Below the pieces are notes generated by a model. That model was not told the origin of the DNA. It made no database searches and saw nothing but the letters and a program-made list of their open reading frames with translations. A DNA stretch of 64,000 nucleotides from Rhizobium ecuadorense (GTDB taxonomy: Bacteria > Pseudomonadota > Alphaproteobacteria > Rhizobiales > Rhizobiaceae), in contig NZ_LFIO01001780.1 in the NCBI RefSeq assembly GCF_001187535.1, positions 1 to 64,000 of the forward strand, written 5' to 3'. Below, in pieces: positions 1-7,633 of this stretch; within the stretch, counting starts at the first letter, position 1, and every line of letters starts with the position of its first letter. A program made the position numbers and the translations under genes.

Positions 1-18
1 CCAGCGGCCGCGGCATGG

Positions 19-41
19 ATCCTCGGGTCAAGCCCGAGGAT
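19..41. repeat. Short palindromic intergenic repeat
   Basis: A 9-bp perfect inverted repeat (ATCCTCGGG / CCCGAGGAT) with a 5-nt loop lies just downstream of kdpC. Its wording, ending in GATGACGG, is familiar from scattered rhizobial intergenic repeats. It could act as a terminator-like hairpin for kdpFABC, but there is no T-run on the minus strand. The window starts here, so any longer element cannot be seen. Confidence 0.5.
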
Positions 42-138
42 GACGGAGAGTGGGGTTGGCTTTCGCGCCTAACTCTCCCCGGCGTATATGGCAGACAGCG
101 TCGGATGCTTTATCAAACTGCCCCTCGCTTGCCCAAAC

Positions 139-708
139 TCACTCAGTCATAGAAGCATCAAGCCTCTGATTCAACGCCAGAACATTGACTGTGGGTTCGC
201 CGAGGAGGCCGAGTTCGCGGGCCTGGACGGCGCCGTCGACCAGCGCCTTGACCTTGGCTTCATCCAGGTTCCGCGCCTTGGCGACACGGGCCACCTGGAA
301 GTAGGCGGCCTCGGGCGAAATATCGGGATCGAGGCCGCTGCCCGACGCGGTGACGAGGTCGGCGGGCACTTGCGTATTCGGGTTCGTCGCCTTGGCGACC
401 TCGTAGTCGCCCTTGACGCGGTCGATCAGTTTCTGGCTGGTCGGGCCGAGGTTGGAGCCGCTGGAGGCGGCCGCATTGTAGCCGTCGCCGGCCGCCGAGG
501 GACGGCCGTGGAAATATTTGTCTGACGTAAATGCCTGGCCGATCAGCGCCGAGCCGATCACCTGGCCGTTCTTCTCGATGAGGCTGCCGTTCGCTTGGGC
601 GGGGAAGAGGGCCTGGGCAGCACCGGTCATGGCGAGTGGATAAAGAAGCCCGGTGATGGCGGTGGTGGCAACGATCATGACGACGGCCGGGCGAAGTTCT
701 CTAAACAT
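139..708 (-). CDS. kdpC: Potassium-transporting ATPase subunit KdpC
   Basis: KdpC is the single-span subunit of the high-affinity K+ ATPase KdpFABC. The 189-residue length is normal. One membrane segment lies at about residues 9-31, followed by a periplasmic domain with the conserved GSALIGQAF and FHGRPSA motifs. It is the last kdp gene in the window, 13 bp after kdpB, so translation is probably coupled to it. The sensor genes kdpDE, often downstream, would lie left of base 1 and are not visible. Confidence 0.95.
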   Translation of the reverse strand: MFRELRPAVVMIVATTAITGLLYPLAMTGAAQALFPAQANGSLIEKNGQVIGSALIGQAFTSDKYFHGRPSAAGDGYNAAASSGSNLGPTSQKLIDRVKGDYEVAKATNPNTQVPADLVTASGSGLDPDISPEAAYFQVARVAKARNLDEAKVKALVDGAVQARELGLLGEPTVNVLALNQRLDASMTE

Positions 709-721
709 TATTCCTACTCCT

Positions 722-2782
722 TTAAGCGAGGCCGAGGGCTGCGACGGCCAGATCGATCGCCTTGATGCCGACGAAGGGGACGATGATGCCGCCGAGGCCG
801 TAGATCAGCAGGTTGCGCGACAGAAGCGCGCCGGCGCCGATCGGGCGGTAGCGCACACCCTTCAGCGACAGCGGGATCAGCGCGACGATGATCAGTGCGT
901 TGAAGATGATCGCCGAGAGGATGGCGCTTTGCGGCGTCGAAAGCCCCATGACATTCAGCACGCCGAGCTGCGGGTAGAAGGTCAGGAACATCGCCGGGAT
1001 GATGGCGAAGTATTTGGCGATGTCGTTGGCGATCGAAAAGGTGGTCAGCGCGCCGCGCGTCATCAGCAGCTGCTTGCCTATCTCGACGATCTCGATGAGC
1101 TTGGTCGGATCCGAGTCGAGATCGACCATGTTGCCGGCCTCGCGGGCGGCGACCGTGCCGGTGTTCATGGCGACGCCGACATCAGCCTGGGCAAGGGCAG
1201 GCGCATCGTTGGTGCCGTCGCCGCACATGGCGACGAGCTTGCCCTTGGCCTGTTCCTCGCGCATCAGCGCCAGTTTCATCTCCGGCGTTGCCTGGGCGAG
1301 GAAATCGTCGACGCCGGCCTCGGCGGCGATGGCCGCTGCCGTCAGCGGGTTGTCGCCTGTGATCATCACGGTGCGGATGCCCATGCGGCGCAGCTCCGTG
1401 AAGCGCTCGCGGATGCCGCCCTTGACGATGTCCTTCAGCTGGATGATGCCGAGCAGCCGGCCGTCGCGGGCGACGGCGAGCGGCGTGCCGCCCGATTTGG
1501 CGACCTCGTCGGCGATCGACTGCAGTTCGCGCACGACCTCGCTGCCGTTCTTCGAAGGCGCGTCGCCATTGACATAGGTCAGCACGGCGTCGACCGCGCC
1601 CTTGCGGATCGAGGCGCCTTCGAGATCGACGCCGCTCATGCGGCTCTGGGCGGTGAAGGGCACGAAGGTCGCCTTGAGGCTCGCCATGTCGCGGCCGCGG
1701 ATCGCATATTTCTCCTTGGCGAGCACGACGATGGAGCGTCCCTCAGGCGTTTCGTCGGCCAGCGAGGCGAGTTGGGCGGCATCGGCGAGATCCTGTTCGG
1801 AAACGCCGCGCACCGGCCGGAAACTCGTCGCCTGGCGGTTGCCGAGGGTGATCGTGCCTGTCTTGTCGAGCAGCAGCGTGTCGACGTCGCCGGCGGCCTC
1901 GACGGCGCGGCCGGACATGGCGAGCACGTTGAAGCGGACGAGACGGTCCATGCCGGCAATGCCGATCGCCGACAGCAGCGCGCCGATCGTCGTCGGGATC
2001 AGGGTGACGAAGAGGGCGACGAGCACGATGATCGGGATCGAGCCGCCGGCATAGATGGCAAAGCTCGGGATCGTCGCGGTGGCGAGCACGAAGATCAGCG
2101 TCATGCCGGCCAGCAATATGTTGAGCGCGATCTCGTTCGGCGTCTTCTGGCGCTCCGCACCTTCGACCAGCGCGATCATCCGGTCGATGAAGGTCGAGCC
2201 GGCCGCCGCGGTGATGCGCACGCGGATCCAGTCGGACAGCACCTGGGTGCCGCCGGTGACTGCTGAGCGGTCGCCGCCGGATTCGCGGATGACCGGGGCG
2301 GATTCGCCTGTTATCGCCGCCTCGTTGACCGAGGCGACCCCTTCGACGACTTCACCGTCCGACGGGATGATGTCGCCGGCTTCGACGAGCACGATGTCGC
2401 CGACCTTCAGGCTGGTGCCCGCCACCATGCGATAGTCGCTGCCATTGTTGGCGGTCAGCAGTTTGGCCTGGGTTTCCGTGCGCGCCTTGCGCAGCGAATC
2501 CGCCTGCGCCTTGCCACGGCCTTCGGCGACGGCTTCGGCGAAATTGGCAAACAGCACGGTGAACCAGAGCCAGAGATTGATCTGGAAGGAGAAGCCGAGA
2601 TTGCTGTTGCCGGCGACGAGGTCGCGCAGGAAAAGCACGGTGGTCAGCACCGAGACCGTGGCCACCACGAACATGACCGGGTTTCGGGCGAGCGCGCGCG
2701 GATCGAGCTTTTTAAAGGCGGCGCCCGCTGCCGGAATGAGGATGCGAGAATCGACGATGCTCGCGGATTTTGCCTGGCTCAT
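722..2782 (-). CDS. kdpB: Potassium-transporting P-type ATPase subunit KdpB
   Basis: This is the catalytic subunit that couples ATP hydrolysis to K+ uptake through KdpA. The 686 residues carry all P-type ATPase hallmarks: TGES at residues 158-161 (dephosphorylation loop), DKTGT with the phosphorylated aspartate at D306, and GDGTNDAPAL in the hinge. Hydrophobic segments lie before TGES, between it and DKTGT, and at the C-terminus. The start lies about 60 bp after kdpA in the same operon. No inactivating change was seen. Confidence 0.97.
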   Translation of the reverse strand: MSQAKSASIVDSRILIPAAGAAFKKLDPRALARNPVMFVVATVSVLTTVLFLRDLVAGNSNLGFSFQINLWLWFTVLFANFAEAVAEGRGKAQADSLRKARTETQAKLLTANNGSDYRMVAGTSLKVGDIVLVEAGDIIPSDGEVVEGVASVNEAAITGESAPVIRESGGDRSAVTGGTQVLSDWIRVRITAAAGSTFIDRMIALVEGAERQKTPNEIALNILLAGMTLIFVLATATIPSFAIYAGGSIPIIVLVALFVTLIPTTIGALLSAIGIAGMDRLVRFNVLAMSGRAVEAAGDVDTLLLDKTGTITLGNRQATSFRPVRGVSEQDLADAAQLASLADETPEGRSIVVLAKEKYAIRGRDMASLKATFVPFTAQSRMSGVDLEGASIRKGAVDAVLTYVNGDAPSKNGSEVVRELQSIADEVAKSGGTPLAVARDGRLLGIIQLKDIVKGGIRERFTELRRMGIRTVMITGDNPLTAAAIAAEAGVDDFLAQATPEMKLALMREEQAKGKLVAMCGDGTNDAPALAQADVGVAMNTGTVAAREAGNMVDLDSDPTKLIEIVEIGKQLLMTRGALTTFSIANDIAKYFAIIPAMFLTFYPQLGVLNVMGLSTPQSAILSAIIFNALIIVALIPLSLKGVRYRPIGAGALLSRNLLIYGLGGIIVPFVGIKAIDLAVAALGLA

Positions 2783-2845
2783 AAGAGACTCCAGCTTGAA
2801 ACGAGGATGGCGAAGGACCCCGGCGATGCAGGGTCGGGCATCGCC

Positions 2846-4549
2846 TCAGAAGGTTTGTCCGGCAATCGCGACCAGGTGTTCGACGACGGGGCCGAGGGCC
2901 AGCGCCGGGAAGAAAGTCAGGCCGCCGACGATCAGGATCGTGCCGACGAGCAGGCCGACGAAGAGCGGGCCGTCCGTCGGGAACGTGCCTGCCGAGGCCG
3001 GGATCGTCTTCTTGGCGATCAGCGAGCCGGCGATGGCCAGCGCCGGGATGATGACCAGGAAGCGGCCGGCGAGCATGCCGATGCCAAGCGTCACATTGTA
3101 CCAGGGCGTATTGCCCGTCAGGCCGCCGAACGCCGAGCCGTTATTGGCCGCAGCCGAGGTATAGGCATAGAGGATTTCGGAGAAACCGTGCGGGCCGGCG
3201 GTGCTGACCGAGGCGACGGCCGACGGCAGCACCGTGGCGATCGCGGTGAAAACCAGCATGGCGAGCGGCAGGCAGAGGATGGCGAGGACAGCCATCTTCA
3301 TTTCCTTCGCCTCGATCTTCTTGCCGAGATATTCCGGCGTGCGGCCGACCATCAGGCCGGCGACGAAGACGGCGACGATGATGAACAGCAGGATGCCGTA
3401 AAAGCCGGCGCCGACCCCGCCGACGATGACTTCGCCGAGTTGCATGTTGATCAGCGGAATGAGGCCGCCGAGCGCGGTGAAGCTGCCGTGCATGGCGTTG
3501 ACCGCGCCGCAGGAGGCGGCGGTGGTGATAACGGCAAAAAGCGAGGAAAGGGCGACGCCGAAGCGGACTTCCTTGCCCTCCATATTACTGCCGCCAAGAC
3601 CGAAGGCATGCATCAGCGGATTGCCGGCCGCTTCCGCCCAATAGGTGACGCTGACGCCGGCGAGGAACAGCACACCCATCGTGGCGAGGATCGCCCAGCC
3701 CTGGCGCTGGTTGCCGACCATGCGGCCGAAGACGTTGGTCAGCGCTGCGCCGATCGCGAAGATCGAGATCATCTGGATGAGGTTGGAGATCGCATCGGGG
3801 TTTTCGAACGGATGGGCCGAATTGGCATTGAAGAAGCCGCCGCCATTGGTGCCGAGCATCTTGATCGCAAGCTGCGAGGCGACGGGGCCGACGGCGATCG
3901 TCTGCTGCGCGCCTTCGAGCGTCGTCGCGTTGACATAAGGGCCGAGCGTCTGCGGCACGCCGAGATAGACATAGATCAGCGTCAGCACGATCGAGATCGG
4001 CAGCAGCACATAGAAGGTCGCCCTCGTCATATCGACCCAGAAATTGCCGATGGCCTTGCCCGAGGTGCGCGCGAAGGCGCGGATGAAGGCGAGTGCGATG
4101 GCCATGCCGGTCGCGGCGGAGACGAAGTTCTGGACGGTGAAGCCGGCCATCTGGGTGAGATAGGACATGGTGCTTTCGCCGCCGTAGTTCTGCCAGTTGG
4201 TATTGCTGACGAAACTGACGGCGGTGTTGAACGAAAGCTCCGGCGGGACGGCCGCCATGCCGGCTGGATTATAGGGAAGGATGCCCTGCAGGCGCTGCAG
4301 CGCATAAAGCACGACGACGCCAAGAAGGTTGAAGAGCAGCATGGCGAAAGCATAAGAGGTCCAATGCTGCTCCTCGCGCTCGCCGGTGCCGGCCATGCGG
4401 TAAAGTCCGCGTTCGATCGGAACGAGGACGGGTGAGAGGAATGTGCGCTCGCCGCTGAAGACACGCGTCATGTAACCGCCGAGCGGTTTGACGAGCACGA
4501 GGACGATCCCGCAATAAAGCAGGATCTGAAGCCATCCGTTGAGGGTCAT
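2846..4549 (-). CDS. kdpA: Potassium-transporting ATPase subunit KdpA
   Basis: KdpA is the K+-selective pore subunit, distantly related to Trk/Ktr channels. The protein has 567 residues with about ten membrane segments. The conserved filter stretch TNGGGFFNANSAHPFENP is intact. It follows kdpF after about 70 bp and precedes kdpB, the usual kdpFABC order. Expression is expected only at limiting K+ under KdpDE; a KdpE-like box lies upstream of the operon at 4969-4985. Confidence 0.97.
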   Translation of the reverse strand: MTLNGWLQILLYCGIVLVLVKPLGGYMTRVFSGERTFLSPVLVPIERGLYRMAGTGEREEQHWTSYAFAMLLFNLLGVVVLYALQRLQGILPYNPAGMAAVPPELSFNTAVSFVSNTNWQNYGGESTMSYLTQMAGFTVQNFVSAATGMAIALAFIRAFARTSGKAIGNFWVDMTRATFYVLLPISIVLTLIYVYLGVPQTLGPYVNATTLEGAQQTIAVGPVASQLAIKMLGTNGGGFFNANSAHPFENPDAISNLIQMISIFAIGAALTNVFGRMVGNQRQGWAILATMGVLFLAGVSVTYWAEAAGNPLMHAFGLGGSNMEGKEVRFGVALSSLFAVITTAASCGAVNAMHGSFTALGGLIPLINMQLGEVIVGGVGAGFYGILLFIIVAVFVAGLMVGRTPEYLGKKIEAKEMKMAVLAILCLPLAMLVFTAIATVLPSAVASVSTAGPHGFSEILYAYTSAAANNGSAFGGLTGNTPWYNVTLGIGMLAGRFLVIIPALAIAGSLIAKKTIPASAGTFPTDGPLFVGLLVGTILIVGGLTFFPALALGPVVEHLVAIAGQTF

Positions 4550-4618
4550 GGAGGTAAACTTTCAATACCCGGCTGCTTTCCGGTCGCGCATGCGCGACCT
4601 CGCAAGCGCCGGTTCTCT

Positions 4619-4708
4619 TCAGAAGCGTTCCGGGCGAAGCAGAGCGTAGGTGAGGTAGACGGTGAGAAACACGGTCACGGCACCGCTCAAGACGTAGTCG
4701 AGGGTCAT
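4619..4708 (-). CDS. kdpF: KdpF small membrane subunit
   Basis: This 29-residue hydrophobic peptide starts MTLDYVLSGAVTV and ends YALLRPERF. The LLRPERF-type ending after a single membrane span is typical of KdpF, which stabilises the KdpABC complex. It sits directly upstream of kdpA in the same orientation, as expected. It is too short for most automatic gene calling. Confidence 0.9.
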   Translation of the reverse strand: MTLDYVLSGAVTVFLTVYLTYALLRPERF

Positions 4709-4721
4709 CGTCGTTTCTCCG

Positions 4722-4805
4722 TCAAAGCCTGTCGCAGGCTTTGGTGTAGGCAAAGCACAGCGCGAAAAATAGGATCGCGGTGCCCAGCAGAATGATATCC
4801 ATCAT
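4722..4805 (-). CDS. Micro-protein upstream of kdpF, single membrane span
   Basis: A 27-codon frame begins MMDIILLGTAILFFALCF and ends CDRL. It is one hydrophobic span followed by a short polar tail. A GGAG lies about 9 bases before the first ATG, and a second in-frame ATG follows at once (4802). It ends 13 bp before kdpF, so it should be the first gene of the kdp operon. I recall similar short peptides ending in CDRL or CDRV beside kdpF in other bacteria, usually annotated as hypothetical. Its role is unknown; a second accessory subunit of the pump is a guess. Confidence 0.7.
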   Translation of the reverse strand: MMDIILLGTAILFFALCFAYTKACDRL

Positions 4806-4968
4806 GATCGTGACTCCGGTTGTTCTCGTTGGAGTCAGACAAGACAAAGGGCGCGACCCGGGAGGGGCGCCTTTCATGCTTTCTGGCGTGGAGATGATCG
4901 TTCGATCTCTCGGCCATGAATATGGAGCCGAAGGGCATAAAGGTTCGAGACGGGCAAGGAGCCGTCAA

Positions 4969-4985
4969 TATAAAAATCTTATAAA
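4969..4985 (-). promoter_or_regulatory. KdpE-like operator of the kdp operon
   Basis: Read on the minus strand this is TTTATAAGATTTTTATA. It matches the 17-bp KdpE site I recall from the E. coli kdpF promoter (TTTATACTTTTTTTACA) at 13 of 17 positions. It lies about 165 bp upstream of the first kdp micro-protein, with TTGACG directly downstream as a possible -35. Position and sequence both fit KdpE activation under K+ limitation. Confidence 0.6.
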
Positions 4986-5012
4986 TGCTTTGCAGCGAGC
5001 CCTTGGTTTTTA

Positions 5013-5109
5013 AGCATGTCGTTGCGGCAAAAGCGCTTCGCGCTTTGCCTGGCAAAACTGCTTCGCGCTTTGCCTGGGAAAACCGCTGCACACTTTTGCG
5101 CGACATGCT
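5013..5109. repeat. Palindromic intergenic repeat with internal tandem units
   Basis: The ends are inverted copies of AGCATGTCG (5013-5021 and 5101-5109), followed inward by similar sequences containing GCAAAAG. Inside, GCTTCGCGCTTTGCCTGG occurs twice in tandem. It lies between the kdp promoter and the 3' end of the CopC-like gene. The pattern matches dispersed palindromic elements common in Rhizobium intergenic DNA. The rest of the 4806-5109 gap holds only the kdp promoter region. Confidence 0.6.
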
Positions 5110-5472
5110 CTAAGGATCGATCCGGAACCGGTATTGGCCTTCGGCGCTGCGACCGTCCATCGAGAGGACGCGCCAGTCTATGGTGTAGAAGCCGGGCGCC
5201 ATGGCAGGATCGAGCGGAATCTTGAAGATCGATCCCTCGGGGCCGGAGAGAAACGGCTTGCCCGTGGGAACCGCCATACCCTGGGCATCCAGCAGCACGG
5301 CCGTCGAGCGGGCAAGATCGACAGGGCCGGTGAAGGTGAGCTCGAGGTTGGCCGGCGCCAGCCTTTCTTCCTGCTCCTGCGGCGGAAGAGAGGCTTGTTC
5401 CAGGGCCGCAGACGCCTCACTTGCGATGAAGAGAAGGGAGACGAACAGACAGAATGACGCGATCGACTTCAT
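5110..5472 (-). CDS. Exported CopC/YobA-like domain protein lacking copper ligands
   Basis: The start at 5472 gives a signal peptide (KSIASFCLFVSLLFIASEASA) and has AGGGAAG at good spacing; in-frame starts exist upstream at 5502 and 5535. The mature part of about 98 residues is a CopC-type beta-sandwich, shown by LELTFTGPVDLARS near its start and WRVLSMDGRSAEGQYRFRI at its end. CopC binds Cu(II) with an N-terminal histidine and a histidine in the DGH motif. Here the mature N-terminus has no histidine and the DGH position is DGR. It is therefore probably a structural relative that does not bind copper in the classic way. No copD neighbour is present. Confidence 0.75.
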   Translation of the reverse strand: MKSIASFCLFVSLLFIASEASAALEQASLPPQEQEERLAPANLELTFTGPVDLARSTAVLLDAQGMAVPTGKPFLSGPEGSIFKIPLDPAMAPGFYTIDWRVLSMDGRSAEGQYRFRIDP

Positions 5473-5550
5473 GATGGTCTTCCCTATCGTGCCGACCCGC
5501 ATGTGCCCGGAGCCATCATGCTTCCGTGACGTCATGCCGACGCATTATTA

Positions 5551-5733
5551 TTAACGCTGTGGCGGAGGATTTCGATCCCTAGTTTTTGCGATAACGCGCG
5601 CCGGCCGCGGCCGGGGACCTTTCGGCAGCGCGGCGATCAGATCCACAAGCCTGCGCCAGAATTGCCGTAATGAGCTTGATTTCGTCGGGCCGTAGGACCG
5701 ATTTCCGCCGGCATTATCATGATGGTTCTTCAT
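5551..5733 (-). CDS. Possible small basic hypothetical protein
   Basis: A 60-codon frame begins MKNHHDNAGGNRSYGPTK and ends in a proline- and arginine-rich tail. AGAGAG lies just before the ATG. No family is recognised and the composition could arise by chance in GC-rich DNA. The 5473-5969 gap otherwise contains only promoter sequence and the inverted repeat at 5849-5899. Confidence 0.25.
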   Translation of the reverse strand: MKNHHDNAGGNRSYGPTKSSSLRQFWRRLVDLIAALPKGPRPRPARVIAKTRDRNPPPQR

Positions 5734-5848
5734 CGCTCTCTGCCTGTCCTCATGGCCGGGATCTCGAATGGAGAATGTACTCCCCGGCGGCCTCTGCTGG
5801 AATCATACAGAGGTCTTGGAAGGCAAATCTTTCGGATTATAGAATATG

Positions 5849-5899
5849 GGCAATTCATCGCATGTTGAGCAAAAGCTTGATCTCAACGATTGAATTGCC
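5849..5899. promoter_or_regulatory. Nested inverted repeat upstream of the polyol dehydrogenase
   Basis: Outer arms GGCAATTCA (5849-5857) and TGAATTGCC (5891-5899) are perfect inverted copies. Inner arms GTTGAG (5864-5869) and CTCAAC (5882-5887) are nested around an AAGCTT. It lies 70-120 bp upstream of the dehydrogenase start. This fits a paired operator or a looping regulatory site. The regulator is not in the immediate neighbourhood. Confidence 0.5.
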
Positions 5900-5969
5900 G
5901 CCCCTTACAGTCTTATAGTCGCTTCAACGGCACGCGATGAACCGCGGGGCAATAGGGAGGAAACCGATC

Positions 5970-7013
5970 ATGACCAAAGTCCGTGCGCTGGTGCTAGAGC
6001 GCCAGCATGAGCTTGCGCTTCGCGATATCGATCTGCCGCTCGAAACCGGCCCCGGCGAGGTGAAAATCAGGATCCACACGGTCGGTGTCTGCGGTTCCGA
6101 TGTCCATTATTACACGCATGGAAAGATCGGTCCCTTCATCGTCAACGCGCCGATGGTGCTCGGCCATGAGGCGGCGGGCACGGTGGTCGAAGTCGGGACA
6201 GGTGTGACGCATTTGAAAGTCGGCGATCGCGTCTGCATGGAGCCCGGCATTCCCGATCCGAATTCTAAGGCAAGCCGGCTCGGCATGTATAATATCGATC
6301 CCGCGGTGACCTTCTGGGCGACGCCGCCGATCCACGGCGTGCTGACGCCTGAGGTCGTGCATCCCGCCAATTATACTTTCAAGCTGCCCGACAATGTCAG
6401 TTTTGCCGAAGGCGCCATGGTCGAGCCCTTCGCCGTCGGCATGCAGGCGGCTGGTAAAGCGAAGATTGCGCCTGGTGATACCGCCGTCGTCCTCGGCGCC
6501 GGGCCGATCGGCACGATGGTGGCGATCGCCGCCCTTGCCGGCGGCTGCGCCCGGGCGATCGTCGCCGATCTCGCCCAGCCGAAGCTCGATATCGCCGCGC
6601 AATATCAGGGCGTCATCCCGGTCAATATCCGCGAAAAGAACTTGAGCGAAGAGGTCGGCCGGCTGACGGACGGCTGGGGTGCCGATGTCGTCTTCGAATG
6701 CTCCGGTTCGCCGAAGGCCTGGGAGACGATCATGGCGCTGCCGCGCCCGGGCGGCGTCATCGTCGCCGTCGGCCTGCCGGTCAACCCGATTGGTTTCGAC
6801 GTCTCCACGGCTTCGACCAAGGAAATCCGCATCGAGACGGTGTTCCGCTACGCACATCAATATGAGCGCTCGATCGCGCTCTTGGCATCTGGCCGCGTCG
6901 ATCTGAAGCCGCTGATATCGGAGACCTTCACATTCGCGGATTCGATCAAGGCCTTCGACCGCGCCGTCGAGGCGCGGCCGAGCGACGTCAAGCTGCAGAT
7001 CGTGATGGAGTAG
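5970..7013 (+). CDS. Zinc-dependent medium-chain dehydrogenase, xylitol/sorbitol type
   Basis: This 347-residue enzyme probably oxidises a polyol such as xylitol or sorbitol to the ketose with NAD+. The chosen start follows GGGAGGAAACC; an upstream in-frame ATG (5937) lacks such a site. The catalytic zinc region is present (GVCGSDVHYY and GHEAAG), as is the Rossmann motif GAGPIG. The loop that usually holds four structural-zinc cysteines reads RVCMEPGIPDPNSKAS and keeps only one. Loss of the structural zinc is known in the sorbitol/xylitol dehydrogenase branch. It stands alone with its own promoter region. The exact polyol is inference. Confidence 0.8.
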   Translation: MTKVRALVLERQHELALRDIDLPLETGPGEVKIRIHTVGVCGSDVHYYTHGKIGPFIVNAPMVLGHEAAGTVVEVGTGVTHLKVGDRVCMEPGIPDPNSKASRLGMYNIDPAVTFWATPPIHGVLTPEVVHPANYTFKLPDNVSFAEGAMVEPFAVGMQAAGKAKIAPGDTAVVLGAGPIGTMVAIAALAGGCARAIVADLAQPKLDIAAQYQGVIPVNIREKNLSEEVGRLTDGWGADVVFECSGSPKAWETIMALPRPGGVIVAVGLPVNPIGFDVSTASTKEIRIETVFRYAHQYERSIALLASGRVDLKPLISETFTFADSIKAFDRAVEARPSDVKLQIVME

Positions 7014-7028
7014 GGCGCCGCGCCACTT

Positions 7029-7598
7029 CTATGAATGCCCGGCGCTCGGTCTCATCTTGCGAAAGGCAAGGGCCGCGGCCGCGACGACAGCCGCGGCGCC
7101 GATGGCCACCAGCAGATGCCGGTGAAGGGAAAGGTGGCCCAATATCTGCTCGATGCCGTGCCCGAACAAATAGCCGAGCGCGGTGAAAAGCTGTCCCCAC
7201 ACCAGCGCGGCTGCGGCGTTCAAGACGACGAATTTTCCGGTCGGTATCCGCGTCGTTCCGATGACGACAGGGCTGATCGTCCGCAACCCGACAAGGAAAC
7301 GAAAGGCAAGGATGAAGCCTGTCGGATATTTTTCCAGAAGTTCGGTAACGCGGGCGAGCGCCGGCTTTTCCATCAGCCGCCGGACGAGGCTCCAGCGGGA
7401 GGCGTAACGACCGGCGAGGAACCACAATTGATCGCCGGCGAAAGATCCGGCCGTGGCCGCGAGCGACGCCGACCAATAGGACAGCAGTCCGCGGTGGGAA
7501 ATCACGCCGCCGAGGAAGGCGGCTGTCTCGCCTTCGAAGGCGGCGCCCAGAAAGATCGCCAGCAGGCCGTAATTTTCGATCAGCAGTTCGATAGACAT
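7029..7598 (-). CDS. DedA family membrane protein
   Basis: The 189-residue protein has the DedA (SNARE-associated) architecture. A hydrophobic N-terminus with FEGETAAFLGG is followed by AGDQLWFLAGR and the conserved RFLVGLRTISPVVIG segment, then membrane helices to the C-terminus. DedA proteins are inner-membrane proteins linked to lipid-carrier recycling and envelope homeostasis. It converges on the dehydrogenase gene with 15 bp between stop codons and seems monocistronic. Confidence 0.85.
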   Translation of the reverse strand: MSIELLIENYGLLAIFLGAAFEGETAAFLGGVISHRGLLSYWSASLAATAGSFAGDQLWFLAGRYASRWSLVRRLMEKPALARVTELLEKYPTGFILAFRFLVGLRTISPVVIGTTRIPTGKFVVLNAAAALVWGQLFTALGYLFGHGIEQILGHLSLHRHLLVAIGAAAVVAAAALAFRKMRPSAGHS

Positions 7599-7633
7599 CG
7601 CGGCCCGCCCCCAACTGTTCCCGAAGCGTCAGC

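Noticed and set aside
653..2266. Long open frame on the plus strand antisense to kdpB
   Set aside because: Its translation is rich in arginine, aspartate and histidine with no domain pattern; kdpB on the other strand has all catalytic motifs. It is a GC-rich shadow.
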